This document shows positions 33,822 to 42,636 of a DNA stretch of 64,000 bases, in pieces (the stretch's first letter is position 1; each line of letters starts with the position of its first letter). A program made the position numbers and the translations under genes. The notes beneath the pieces are model-generated. The model searched no databases, was not told the origin of the DNA, and saw only the letters and a program-made list of their open reading frames with translations. The DNA lies in NCBI RefSeq assembly GCF_002192695.1, contig NZ_MTLG01000112.1, positions 124,001 through 188,000 on the forward strand, written 5' to 3'. The DNA is from Achromobacter xylosoxidans. Its GTDB lineage: Bacteria; Pseudomonadota; Gammaproteobacteria; Burkholderiales; Burkholderiaceae_B.

Positions 33822-33840
33822 GTGCCTGCGCAGCGAACAC
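33822..33840 (+). promoter_or_regulatory. Putative upstream activating element 7
   Basis: GTGCCTGCGCAGCGAACAC agrees with element 1 at 14 of 19 positions. Its centre is 53 bp from the minus-strand promoter at 33778. The remaining part of the 33687-34028 gap shows no other feature that I can support. Confidence 0.55.
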
Positions 33841-34028
33841 CCGTGATTGCGCAACGGACAATTGGCCGCGCGCCCTGGCTGCCGGGCAGCCGCGGATGCT
33901 CTTGACTTGCCGCAGGCTTGCCGCAAAACTGATCGCTCTGTGCGCAAGGCCGCCCTTCTTCTTTGAGTCCCCAGCGTTGCGGAAGGCGCCGATTCAATCG
34001 ACCGATCGAGTATTGAAGGAGCCCCGCA

Positions 34029-35615
34029 TTGGCCACCGCCGCGATGCCCAGACTGAAGCTGCGCCGGCTCGTCACCGTGCTCGCGCTCGCGAGCGGAATC
34101 ATCGCCTTCGTCAATACGCTGTATGCGGCCTACCTGGTGCAGCGCGAGCAACTGATCGCCAACACCCTGGAGGCCAATCGGGCCTACGCGGTCAAGCTGG
34201 CCGAGGTCACCGACCTCTATATCGAATCCATACAACGGCAGTTGGTCCTCTCCGCCGAACGCGCGCCTGGCCTGCTGGGCTCCAGGTCCGCCATGGACGA
34301 TGAACTTGCGCGCCTGGTCCACCAGACCGACGGCGCCATGACCGCCGCGATCGCCGACAAGAACGGCACCATCCTGGCCACCGTTCCGGCCAATCCGGAC
34401 TTCGAAGGCAAGACGCTGGTGCGCCAGCAACTGGCGTCCGGCCCCAAGAAACTGACGGGCCAGATCTCGACGCCCTACGTAGGCATGGCGGGCCAGCTGA
34501 TACTGGCGTTCTCGGAGCCCTACAAGGATGCCCAGGGCGCCTACGCCGGCACGATCCTCACTGCCATGTCGCTCAGGCAAGGCAACGAGTTCGACAAGCT
34601 GGTGGGAGATCACTTCTACCGCGACGGCTCCTACCTGTATGTGGTCGATGGCGACGGCAACATCATCTATCACAAGGACAAGGAGCGCATCGGCACCAGC
34701 GAACGGAACAACGCGGTGGTCGAGGCGGTGTTGCGCGGAGAAACCGGCGCGATGCCCGTGGTCAATACGCGCGGCACGCATCTGCTGGCCGGGTACGCCG
34801 CGCTCAAGAACGGCGGCTGGGGCGTGGTGGCGCAGCGGCCCCTGGACGAAACCCTAAGTCCGCTGCAGAGCCTGACCGGCAGGATCGTGCTCTACGCCCT
34901 GCCGGTCGGATTGATCATGTTCCTGGTCGTCTACCTGCTGGGCCGCTGGATCTCCCGGCCGCTGGAGGAACTGGCACAGGTCATCGAAAGGGATCAGCCC
35001 GGCGCCTCGGCCGGCGACCTGGACAAGATCAAGGGCTGGTACTACGAAGCCGCGCGGCTCAGGAATGCCGTGACAACGAGCCAGAGTTCCCAGACCCGCC
35101 GCATCGACAAGCTGAACGCGGACACCATCACCGATCCCATGACCGGTCTCATCAACCGCAGGGGCCTGGCGCTGCAAATCGCCACGCTGCGGCAGACCAA
35201 CCGGCCTTTCGCGGTGCTCGCGCTGGACCTGGACCACTTCAAGCGCGTGAACGACACCTGCGGGCATGCGGCTGGCGATCAGGTGCTGATCGCGCTGGCG
35301 GCCATCCTGAGGACCTGCGTCCGGGCGGAAGACGCGCCGTGCCGCGTCGGCGGCGAAGAGTTTCTTGTCCTGATGCCGGACGCCTCGCGCGACGCCGCCG
35401 AGAGGGTGGCCGAGCGCATCCGGGCGGCGACGGCCAACCACGCCATGCCCCAGGCGGTAGGGCATGTCACGGTTTCCATCGGCATCGCGCTGTGGCCGTC
35501 GGATGATTTCGACATCGAGAAGGTCATGGGCAAGGCCGATCAGGCTTTGTACTGGGCGAAGAATTCGGGACGGAACCGGATTGCGGTCTGGTCGGCCGCG
35601 GAAATCACGGAATAA
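34029..35615 (+). CDS. Membrane diguanylate cyclase with extracytoplasmic Cache-type sensor
   Basis: A 528-aa protein. A transmembrane helix lies at ~10-38 (LVTVLALASGIIAFVNTLYAA). A periplasmic dCache-like sensor spans ~45-290 (MTAAIADKNGTILATVP, then YLYVVDGDGNIIYHKD). A second helix is at ~293-315, then a C-terminal GGEEF domain. The active site is intact (CRVGGEEFLVL), and the inhibitory RxxD site is present five residues before it (RAED). It should make cyclic di-GMP from GTP. TTG 34029 has AAGGAG 8 nt upstream; ATG 34044 is the alternative. It lies between two acyl-CoA clusters; a link to their substrates is possible but unsupported. Confidence 0.88.
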   Translation: MATAAMPRLKLRRLVTVLALASGIIAFVNTLYAAYLVQREQLIANTLEANRAYAVKLAEVTDLYIESIQRQLVLSAERAPGLLGSRSAMDDELARLVHQTDGAMTAAIADKNGTILATVPANPDFEGKTLVRQQLASGPKKLTGQISTPYVGMAGQLILAFSEPYKDAQGAYAGTILTAMSLRQGNEFDKLVGDHFYRDGSYLYVVDGDGNIIYHKDKERIGTSERNNAVVEAVLRGETGAMPVVNTRGTHLLAGYAALKNGGWGVVAQRPLDETLSPLQSLTGRIVLYALPVGLIMFLVVYLLGRWISRPLEELAQVIERDQPGASAGDLDKIKGWYYEAARLRNAVTTSQSSQTRRIDKLNADTITDPMTGLINRRGLALQIATLRQTNRPFAVLALDLDHFKRVNDTCGHAAGDQVLIALAAILRTCVRAEDAPCRVGGEEFLVLMPDASRDAAERVAERIRAATANHAMPQAVGHVTVSIGIALWPSDDFDIEKVMGKADQALYWAKNSGRNRIAVWSAAEITE

Positions 35616-35640
35616 GCGAATCAGGTGCGACGAGCGCCAG

Positions 35641-35661
35641 GCCGGGCGTACCGCACCCGGC
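35641..35661 (+). terminator. Hairpin after diguanylate cyclase
   Basis: GCCGGG (35641-35646) pairs with CCCGGC (35656-35661), 25 nt after the stop codon. No U-tract follows, so this is only a candidate terminator. Confidence 0.35.
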
Positions 35662-35719
35662 AGGGAAAAGTCTGGCCCGCGCCAGCTCTCCGACTAGGGA
35701 AAACACCCATCAAAAAACC

Positions 35720-35750
35720 AAAAATGAATAATGACTCATTGTTCATTTTT
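35720..35750. promoter_or_regulatory. 31-bp near-perfect palindrome, operator candidate
   Basis: Arms AAAAATGAATAATGA (35720-35734) and TCATTGTTCATTTTT (35736-35750) flank a central C, and 14 of 15 pairs match. It lies about 118 bp before the crotonase at 35868, in an otherwise G+C-rich gap. Size and symmetry suit a TetR-type dimer pair. The TetR gene at 43356 in the downstream operon is the obvious candidate ligand. Confidence 0.6.
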
Positions 35751-35867
35751 TGCCAGAATGCACCAACCGCCTGACGACTTGCCATGACGCGGCACGCGCG
35801 CCGGCTCTTCCAGGCGAACTCCACGCAAGAGACTCCTGGCGTCTCCTGCTCTCCACACGAGGTCTAG

Positions 35868-36662
35868 ATGAACTTTGCTGAGTACAAGAGCCTGACGTTC
35901 GAACGCCGCAAGCGCGTCCTGGAAATCACGATGAACCGGCCCGAGAAGCTCAATGCCGTCGATGAAGCCATGCACGAAGAGCTGGCCCGGGTCTTCGTCG
36001 ATGTTTCGGCCGACCCGGAATGCGACGTCGTGATCCTGACGGGAGCGGGCCGGGCCTTTTCGTCCGGCGGCGACATAGCCTGGATGCAGAAAATGATCGA
36101 CCAGCCCGGCGCGTTCGAAAAGACGGCCCGCGAAGGCAAGCAGATCGTGTTCTCGTTGCTGGACTGCGAAAAGCCTGTCATCGCAAAAGTGAATGGGCAC
36201 GCGACAGGGCTGGGTGCCACGCTCGCGCTTTTCTGCGACGTGATCTTCGCCTCGGACGCCGCGAAGATCGGCGATCCGCACGTCAGTGTTGGTTATGTGG
36301 CTGGCGACGGCGGCGCCGTCATCTGGCCGCAACTGATCGGCTATGCGCGCGCCAAGGAATACCTGATGACCGGCGACCTGATGACCGCGACGGAAGCGGA
36401 ACGCATCGGCCTGATCAATCATGTGGTCCCCGCGGCGGACCTGGAGCAACGCGTGGGGCAGTTCGCGGACAAGTTGGCCGCGGGCGCTACCAAGGCCATC
36501 CGCTGGACCAAGCTATCCGCAAACATCGGCCTGAAGCAGCTGGCGCACTCGATCATGGACGCCTCCCTGGCCTACGAGGCGCTTTCCAATTCCACCCAGG
36601 ACCATCAAGAAGCTGTGAACGCCTTCCGCGAAAAACGCAGTCCGGTCTTCTCTGGAAAGTAG
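35868..36662 (+). CDS. Crotonase-family protein
   Basis: A 264-aa crotonase. The oxyanion segment is GHATGLGATLALFCD, without the first hydratase Glu. The second segment is IGDPHVSVGYVAGDGGAVIWPQLIG, with Asp residues where hydratases have Glu/Gly. An isomerase or atypical hydratase is therefore likelier than a classical hydratase. GAGG precedes ATG 35868. It is the first gene of a plus-strand run of closely spaced genes (to 47927) containing an ABC importer and acyl-CoA enzymes. Confidence 0.82.
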   Translation: MNFAEYKSLTFERRKRVLEITMNRPEKLNAVDEAMHEELARVFVDVSADPECDVVILTGAGRAFSSGGDIAWMQKMIDQPGAFEKTAREGKQIVFSLLDCEKPVIAKVNGHATGLGATLALFCDVIFASDAAKIGDPHVSVGYVAGDGGAVIWPQLIGYARAKEYLMTGDLMTATEAERIGLINHVVPAADLEQRVGQFADKLAAGATKAIRWTKLSANIGLKQLAHSIMDASLAYEALSNSTQDHQEAVNAFREKRSPVFSGK

Positions 36663-36672
36663 AGAGCCACTG

Positions 36673-37833
36673 ATGAACTTCACGGAACCCGATCACATCC
36701 GGCAGCTGCGCGACACGCTCGAGCGGTTCGTCGAAAAGGAAATGCCGCGTGGCGCCGCCGCCGACTGGGACAAGCGCAACCACTTCCCGCGCGAAGTCTT
36801 CGACAAACTGGCGCGCCTCGGCGTCATGGGGCTCACCGTGCCCGAAGCGTATGGCGGCGCGGGCCGCGACATCCTAGCCACCATGGTCGTCATCGAAGAA
36901 CTGTCCAGGCGCAGCCTGGCGGTATCGGTGCCCTACATCATGAGCGCCTGCTACGCGGGCATGAATCTGGTCGAATGCGCCACGGAAGCGCAGAAAGCCG
37001 AACTGTTGCCCAAGGTCGTGGACGGTACGCTCGTCTTTGCCTACGGCTGGACGGAACCGGACGCCGGCGCCGACCTGGCCAGCGTCAAGACCCGCGCCGA
37101 ACGTGTGGGTGACGCCGTGCGGATCAATGGCGCCAAGCGCTTCTGCTCGGGCGCGGCGATATCGGACTACATCTACGCGCTGGTGCGCTCCGGCGGCGAG
37201 GGCGAGCGCTACAAGAATCTGTCCATGATCATGATCCCGCCCGACACCAAAGGCGTGACGATCACGCCCATCGAAGGGTTGGGCATGAAAGGAGCCGCGA
37301 CCACGGACGTGATCTTCGAGGACGTGGAGGTGCCATTCGAGAATGTGATGGGCGGCGAGGCCGGCTGGAACAACGGCTGGCAGATGATCGTGGGCTCGGG
37401 CCTGGACGTGGAAAAGCTCGAAGTCGCCGCCATCGGCATCGGCATCGCCCGCGCCGCGCTCGACGATGCCTGGGCCTACGCGGGCGAACGCCAGCAATTC
37501 GGCAAGACCATCAACCACTACCAGTCCATTCAGCACAAGCTGGCCGACATGAAGACACAACTGCATGCCGCGCGCCTCGTGCTCTACCACGCCGCCTGGA
37601 TGGCCAACGAACACCAGCGCTGCGGGGTCGAAACATCCATGGCGAAGCTCTTTGCCACGGAAACCGCCCGCTCGGTCGCGCTGGAATGCCAGACCATCTT
37701 CGGCGCCTATGGCTACGTCAAGGATTTCGACGCGGAGCGCTATGTCCGGGACGCCCTGCTGCTGCCCATCATCGGCGGCTCCTCCGCGGTCCAGCGCAAC
37801 AACATCTACAAGTGGTCCGGAGCCTATGCCTGA
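36673..37833 (+). CDS. Acyl-CoA dehydrogenase
   Basis: A 386-aa flavoprotein with YGWTEPDAGADLASVKTRAE and RQQFGKTINHYQSIQHKLADM. The C-terminal IIGGSSAVQRNNIYKW lacks the short-chain-type base Glu. It introduces a 2,3-double bond in an acyl-CoA and reduces ETF. It starts 10 nt after the crotonase gene and overlaps the SDR gene by 8 nt, so all three are probably one translational unit. Substrate unknown. Confidence 0.87.
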   Translation: MNFTEPDHIRQLRDTLERFVEKEMPRGAAADWDKRNHFPREVFDKLARLGVMGLTVPEAYGGAGRDILATMVVIEELSRRSLAVSVPYIMSACYAGMNLVECATEAQKAELLPKVVDGTLVFAYGWTEPDAGADLASVKTRAERVGDAVRINGAKRFCSGAAISDYIYALVRSGGEGERYKNLSMIMIPPDTKGVTITPIEGLGMKGAATTDVIFEDVEVPFENVMGGEAGWNNGWQMIVGSGLDVEKLEVAAIGIGIARAALDDAWAYAGERQQFGKTINHYQSIQHKLADMKTQLHAARLVLYHAAWMANEHQRCGVETSMAKLFATETARSVALECQTIFGAYGYVKDFDAERYVRDALLLPIIGGSSAVQRNNIYKWSGAYA

Positions 37834-38602
37834 CAAGCCCTCAATCGACCTGGCCGGGAAGAAAGTGCTGGTCACCGGCGGCGCAAGCGGCATCGGAGCG
37901 GCGGTGGTCGATCTGTTCCTGGAGCTCGGCGCGCAAGTGAGTTCAGCTGACCTCCAGCCGCACGGTGCGACGGAACCGGACACCATTACCCGGTTCCAGG
38001 CGGACGTCTGCGTGGAACAAGACTGCCTGCGCGCCACGGCGGGAGCCATAGACGCCATGGGCGCCATCGACGTGCTCGTGAACTGCGCCGGCATACCCGA
38101 CACCTACACCCCGACCCTGGAGCAAAGCGCACAATCCTGGCAGCGGATCGTGGATGTGGACCTGACCGGCACCTACCTCATGTGCAAGGCCGTGGGTGCA
38201 CACATGGCGCAGCGCCGCTCCGGATCGATGATCAACATCTCGTCCATCGTCGGCCTGGGCGGCTTTCCCCGCCGCAACGCCTATGGCGCGTCCAAGGCGG
38301 GCGTGATCATGCTGACCAAATCGCTGGCCAGCGAGTGGGGCAGCCTGGGCATCCGCGTGAACTGCATCGCGCCCGGCTATATCCGCACGCCCCTGGTCGA
38401 AACCTTGATACGCGAAAACAAGGTGGACACCGGACAGATAGCACGGCGAACGCCGCTGGCCCGCCTCGGCCATCCCAGGGAGATCGCGCATGCCGCGGCC
38501 TACCTGTCCTCGGAATGGGCATCCTTCATCACGGGGGCAACCCTGCCGGTGGATGGCGGTTGGTCCGCGTTTGGAGGCGCGGGCGACATCGGCATCGCAT
38601 GA
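37826..38602 (+). CDS. SDR-family dehydrogenase/reductase
   Basis: A 258-aa short-chain dehydrogenase with VTGGASGIGAAVVDLF, NCAGIPD, a catalytic Ser in INISSIVGLGG, Tyr/Lys in AYGASKAGV and the C-terminal FITGATLPVDGGWSAFGG. It probably oxidises a hydroxyacyl intermediate formed by the upstream crotonase or reduces a ketone. GGAG precedes ATG 37826 inside the end of the dehydrogenase gene. The frame is open upstream, but that part overlaps the dehydrogenase and is not coding. Confidence 0.85.
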   Translation: MPDKPSIDLAGKKVLVTGGASGIGAAVVDLFLELGAQVSSADLQPHGATEPDTITRFQADVCVEQDCLRATAGAIDAMGAIDVLVNCAGIPDTYTPTLEQSAQSWQRIVDVDLTGTYLMCKAVGAHMAQRRSGSMINISSIVGLGGFPRRNAYGASKAGVIMLTKSLASEWGSLGIRVNCIAPGYIRTPLVETLIRENKVDTGQIARRTPLARLGHPREIAHAAAYLSSEWASFITGATLPVDGGWSAFGGAGDIGIA

Positions 38603-38679
38603 CATAGGCCTGGTTGATCTGAAGTTCCCTGGGGCGAGCCCCGCACAACAAAGCAGAAAAAAGCTAAGGAGACATGAAC

Positions 38680-39948
38680 ATGGATCGCAGAAACGTCCTC
38701 AAGATACTGGGCGCCCTGGGCGGCGCAAGCGCAACGGCCGCCGGCAGCCTGTGGAGCCGCGCCGCCTTTGCGCAAGCCAGTCCGTCCATCAAACTGGGCT
38801 TCATTTCATCGCTGTCCGGCGCCCAGGCGCCGCTGGGACAGCCCATGCTGCTGGGTGCGCAGATCGCCATTGACCAGGTCAACCAGGCGGGCGGCGTCCT
38901 TGGCAGGAAATTGGAGTTGGTCATCCGGGACGACAAAGCCAAACCCGCGGACGCGACCGTCGCCGCGCGCGAGCTGGCGGGCTCCGGCGTGAACATGCTG
39001 TTCGGCGTGGTCTCCAGCGCCGTGGCCCTGGCGATCGCCGCGATCCTGGAACAGGAGAAGACGCTGCTGATCACCTGCGCCGCGCACTCTGAAAAGCTCA
39101 CCAAGGAGAACTTCGTCCGCAATTACTTCCGTGTCACGGACAATCCCTATATGCGCCAGCGCGCCCTCGCCAAGATGGCCGCGCAGCGCTATCCGGACGT
39201 CAACCGCTGGGCCGGCGTCATTCCCGACCACGAGTACGGCCGCACCACCTGGGGCTGCTTCGAAGACGGCCTGCGCGAGTTCTATCCGGCCCTCACCCAG
39301 AAGCAACCCGTGATCGCGCCGCCGGTGAAGACGCAGTACGGCGCCGCGGACTATCGCAACGCCATTACCGCCACCATGTCCACCCCGGCCGAGGGTTTCA
39401 TGATCTCCGTGTATGGCGGCGACGCCGTGACGCTGTACAAGCAGGCCGAACCATTCGGCTTCTTCAAGAAGGCCAAGCTGATCGTGGACTCGGCCAACGA
39501 AATGATCGTGGCCAAGGCCATGAAACAGGATCTGCCGGACATGTGGGTGGGAACGCACTGGTACGCGGGTGCGTTCGAGGACATCGCGGTCAGCCGCGAG
39601 CTCCAGGCGGAAGCCGTGCGCCGAGCCAAGGATCCGCTCACGCTGGGCTTCATTTCCGAGGGGCATGCCGCGGTGATGGCCTACGCCCGCGCGCTGCAGG
39701 CGGCTGGCTCGGCCGATACCGGGGCAGTTCTGAATGCGCTTGAATCGGTCACGTTCGAAACCGCCACCGGACCTCGCCGCTTCCGCAAGGAAGACCATCA
39801 GGCCATCAAGCCCGTTGTCATGTACCGCCTGCGCGGGTCGGCCAAGGCAGCGGAAGGCTTCGAGATCGTGGACGTCATCCGCATCCCCGGCGAGGACGTG
39901 ATCGACCCGGCCACGCCCGGAAAGGCCTTGAGCTTGCGGGCTGCTTGA
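38680..39948 (+). CDS. LIV-type ABC transporter substrate-binding protein, Tat signal
   Basis: A 422-aa Peripla_BP_6 protein. The N-terminus MDRRNVLKILGALGG is a twin-arginine signal with a hydrophobic stretch ending AAFAQA near residue 35. The mature part begins SIKLGFISSLSGAQAPLG. ATG 38680 is preferred over ATG 38674 because AAGGAG is 8 nt from it but 2 nt from the other. It is followed by its permeases and ATPases, so this is a complete importer, probably for the acid degraded by the surrounding enzymes. Confidence 0.88.
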   Translation: MDRRNVLKILGALGGASATAAGSLWSRAAFAQASPSIKLGFISSLSGAQAPLGQPMLLGAQIAIDQVNQAGGVLGRKLELVIRDDKAKPADATVAARELAGSGVNMLFGVVSSAVALAIAAILEQEKTLLITCAAHSEKLTKENFVRNYFRVTDNPYMRQRALAKMAAQRYPDVNRWAGVIPDHEYGRTTWGCFEDGLREFYPALTQKQPVIAPPVKTQYGAADYRNAITATMSTPAEGFMISVYGGDAVTLYKQAEPFGFFKKAKLIVDSANEMIVAKAMKQDLPDMWVGTHWYAGAFEDIAVSRELQAEAVRRAKDPLTLGFISEGHAAVMAYARALQAAGSADTGAVLNALESVTFETATGPRRFRKEDHQAIKPVVMYRLRGSAKAAEGFEIVDVIRIPGEDVIDPATPGKALSLRAA

Positions 39949-39962
39949 AAGGGCGGAGAATC

Positions 39963-40838
39963 ATGGACCAATACGGTTTGATGACGCTCAACGGCCTGTC
40001 GTGGGGCATGACGGTCTTCCTGACCGCCGCCGGCCTCACGCTGGTTTTTGGCATCCTGCACGTCCTGAACTTCGCACATGGCGGCTTCGTGATGCTGGGA
40101 GCCTACCTGGCATACAGTCTGCTGGCCAGGCTTGGAGAGCCTTCCTTCTGGGCTTTCATGCTCGCCACCGTGGTGTGCGCGGTAGCGCTGGGCGTGCTGG
40201 GCGCCGCCATGGACAGGCTGGTGTTCCAGCGGCTCAGGGGCGTCAGTGAATCCTATTCGTTGATCGCCACCTACGCGCTGCTGCTGCTCTGCCAGGGCGC
40301 GGTCAAGGTGATCTGGGGCATCGACTTTCTCAGCGTGCCGCCTCCGCCGGTATTGCGCGGCGCGACCGAGATCGCCGGCGTGCTGGCCCCCAACTTCGTG
40401 CTATTCGTGATCGGCTGCGGCGTGCTCGCCTTCCTCCTTCTCGACTATCTCGTGCATCGCACTGAATTGGGGAAAACCGTGCAGTCGGTGGCGGTCGATC
40501 CCTGGATGGCCTCGCTGCTCGGCGTGAACGTGCGCCTGGTGCTGACGGGCACCGTGGTCGTGGGCATCGCGCTGGCTGGCGCCGCCGGCGCGCTGCTGTC
40601 CGTCAACCAAAGCCTGTCCCCGAACATGGGCAGCGCCCTGATCATTCAGGCTTTCGGCGTGATCATCGTCGGCGGCATGGGAAACATCCGCGGCGCCTTC
40701 CTTGCCGCCATTCTTCTGGGCATCATCACGGCGATAGGCGACCGCGTCTTCGCGGAAGTGCCCGGCCTGTTCTTCTATATCGCCCTCATTTCGATATTGA
40801 TGTGGCGTCCGCAAGGACTTTTGAAGGGGCTACGGTAA
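39963..40838 (+). CDS. livH: LivH-type ABC permease
   Basis: A 291-aa integral membrane protein with about eight hydrophobic segments and the family start LSWGMTVFLTAAGLTLVFGI followed by LNFAHGGFVMLGAY. The late block is IIVGGMGNIRGAFLAAILLG. It forms half of the membrane channel with LivM. ATG 39963 has GGAG upstream; an upstream TTG (39945) overlaps the binding-protein gene and is less likely. The stop overlaps the LivM start (TAATG). Confidence 0.9.
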   Translation: MDQYGLMTLNGLSWGMTVFLTAAGLTLVFGILHVLNFAHGGFVMLGAYLAYSLLARLGEPSFWAFMLATVVCAVALGVLGAAMDRLVFQRLRGVSESYSLIATYALLLLCQGAVKVIWGIDFLSVPPPPVLRGATEIAGVLAPNFVLFVIGCGVLAFLLLDYLVHRTELGKTVQSVAVDPWMASLLGVNVRLVLTGTVVVGIALAGAAGALLSVNQSLSPNMGSALIIQAFGVIIVGGMGNIRGAFLAAILLGIITAIGDRVFAEVPGLFFYIALISILMWRPQGLLKGLR

Positions 40839-41866
40839 TGAACCAGCTTGCCAGTACAACAAGCCGGCGCTCGTTCGACCTCGCGGTAGCGGGCGTGGTG
40901 ATCGGGCTATTCGCCAGCGTCCCGTGGTGGGCGGACAAGGGGTTGGTGTTTCTCGCGTCGGTGGTGCTGATCAACGCCACCTTCGCCTTGAGCTTCAATC
41001 TCGTTTTCGGCCTGACCGGGATGGTCAGCTTCGGCCATGCGGCGTACTTCGCGGCTGGCGCCTACACCACCGGCCTGCTGCTGCAGAGCTACTCCCAGGT
41101 GCCCTTCCCCCTTGCCTGGCTGGCCGCGGGCATTGCGGGAGGGCTGGTCGCCGCGGCCGTCGCCGTCGTCGCCCTGCGCCGCGCCAGCGGCATCTACTTC
41201 GCCATCCTGACGCTCGCATTGGCGGAGCTGGTGCACATCTTGATTTCGAAATCGGATCTCCTGGGCCGCGAGGACGGCATGACAGGCATCAAGCGGCCGG
41301 TCGTGGAATTTGGCCTGTTCAGCCTCGACCTGGCAAAAGGCAGCAACCTCTACTACGTCACGCTGGTCTGCGTCTCGCTCCTGGGCCTGATCCTGTACAT
41401 CCTGTGGCACAACCGGTACGGAAGGCTGCTGGCGGCCATCCGCCAGGATGCCGAGCGGGTGCGCTTTCTCGGCATCAATGTCCACGCCATGCGATTCTCG
41501 GCCTTTGTAGCCAGCGGCGCGTTCGCCGGCCTGGCCGGCGGCCTGTACGCGCCGGCGGCCCAGCTGCTCACGCCGGAAATCGCGCACTGGGGATATTCCG
41601 CCCTGCCCATCCTGTTCTGCCTGGTGGGCGGAGTCGCCTACTTCTGGGGGCCCGTCGCCGGGGCGGTGATCTTCATCGGGCTCGAACACATGACCCGCAA
41701 CATCGTCGGCCTCTCCGAAATCCTGATAGGCGCGGTGCTGTTGATCGTGGTGCTGGCGTTCCCCGGCGGCGTCATTGGCGGCGCGCAGCGCCTGTTCGCG
41801 GCAAGCCGGCGCGGGAAATCCGCCAACGGCGGCTCCGGCTCGAAGATTCAGGGGCAGACATCGTGA
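40838..41866 (+). CDS. livM: LivM-type ABC permease
   Basis: A 342-aa membrane protein with the family core NATFALSFNLVFGLTGMVSFGHAAYFAAGAY, reported here as overlapping short segments of that block, and YFAILTLALAELVHIL. The later region GRLLAAIRQDAERVRFLGI is the EAA-type loop contacting the ATPase. It pairs with LivH. ATG overlaps the LivH stop, and the stop overlaps the GTG of LivG. Confidence 0.9.
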   Translation: MNQLASTTSRRSFDLAVAGVVIGLFASVPWWADKGLVFLASVVLINATFALSFNLVFGLTGMVSFGHAAYFAAGAYTTGLLLQSYSQVPFPLAWLAAGIAGGLVAAAVAVVALRRASGIYFAILTLALAELVHILISKSDLLGREDGMTGIKRPVVEFGLFSLDLAKGSNLYYVTLVCVSLLGLILYILWHNRYGRLLAAIRQDAERVRFLGINVHAMRFSAFVASGAFAGLAGGLYAPAAQLLTPEIAHWGYSALPILFCLVGGVAYFWGPVAGAVIFIGLEHMTRNIVGLSEILIGAVLLIVVLAFPGGVIGGAQRLFAASRRGKSANGGSGSKIQGQTS

Positions 41867-42636
41867 CTACGCACATACTCGACGCGCGCGGACTCTACAA
41901 GGCGTACGGCAGCATTCCTGTCCTGAAGGACGTAACGCTGCGCATGCAGCAAGGTGAAACGCATGTCGTCATCGGACCCAATGGCGCAGGCAAGACCACC
42001 TTGTTCAAAACCTTGAGCGGCGAACTCCTGCCGGATGCGGGTGAAATCTCGATCGCGGGCAAGAGGGTCGAAGGCATCGACGGCTACCAGCGCGTGCGCC
42101 TGGGCGTGGGACGGACCTTCCAGGTCGCCCGCGTCTTCGGCGAAGACACCGTGCTGGAAAACATGGTGGTCGCCGTCGAGGCCAGCCGCCGCCACCAGGG
42201 CGCGGGCGGCGGCTTCAGTTGGCGGATCGCGCCCGCCGCCGATGTCTATGACGAAGCCCTGGACGCCTTGGAGAAAATGGGCCTGGCCTCGCAGCGCGAT
42301 CACGTCTCGGGAGTGCTGGCCTACGGCGACCGGAAACGGCTGGAACTCGCGATGAGCCTGGCGCTGCGGCCCAAACTCCTGATGCTCGACGAGCCGATGG
42401 CCGGCATGTCTCCGCCAGACAGGGCGGCGGCGGTGAAAACCATCAAATCGGTGGTGCGGGAACGCGGGATTTCGATCCTGCTGACCGAGCACGACATGGA
42501 CGTCGTCTTTTCTTTGGCCGACCGCATCACCGTGCTGAACTACGGCGAGATCATCGCCAGCGGAACGCCCGAGGACGTGCGTTCCTCTCCCGAAGTCAGG
42601 GAAATCTACCTGGGCCACGAGGTGCAAAGTGCTTGA
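41863..42636 (+). CDS. livG: LivG-type ABC ATPase
   Basis: A 257-aa ATPase with Walker A GPNGAGKTTLFK, the LivG-specific GRTFQVARVFGEDTVLENM, signature LAYGDRKRLELAMSLAL and Walker B LLMLDEPMAGMSP, with switch His in TEHDMD. GTG 41863 overlaps the LivM stop. It powers import with LivF. Placement between LivM and LivF is standard for LIV/HAAT systems. Confidence 0.91.
   Translation: MTTHILDARGLYKAYGSIPVLKDVTLRMQQGETHVVIGPNGAGKTTLFKTLSGELLPDAGEISIAGKRVEGIDGYQRVRLGVGRTFQVARVFGEDTVLENMVVAVEASRRHQGAGGGFSWRIAPAADVYDEALDALEKMGLASQRDHVSGVLAYGDRKRLELAMSLALRPKLLMLDEPMAGMSPPDRAAAVKTIKSVVRERGISILLTEHDMDVVFSLADRITVLNYGEIIASGTPEDVRSSPEVREIYLGHEVQSA

Noticed and set aside
32544-34781. A long continuous minus-strand frame that would give the acyl-CoA dehydrogenase a 365-residue N-terminal extension
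   Set aside because: The extension has no domain, crosses the sigma-54 promoter and activator element, and lies antisense to the diguanylate cyclase. A TTG with a strong ribosome site marks the true start.
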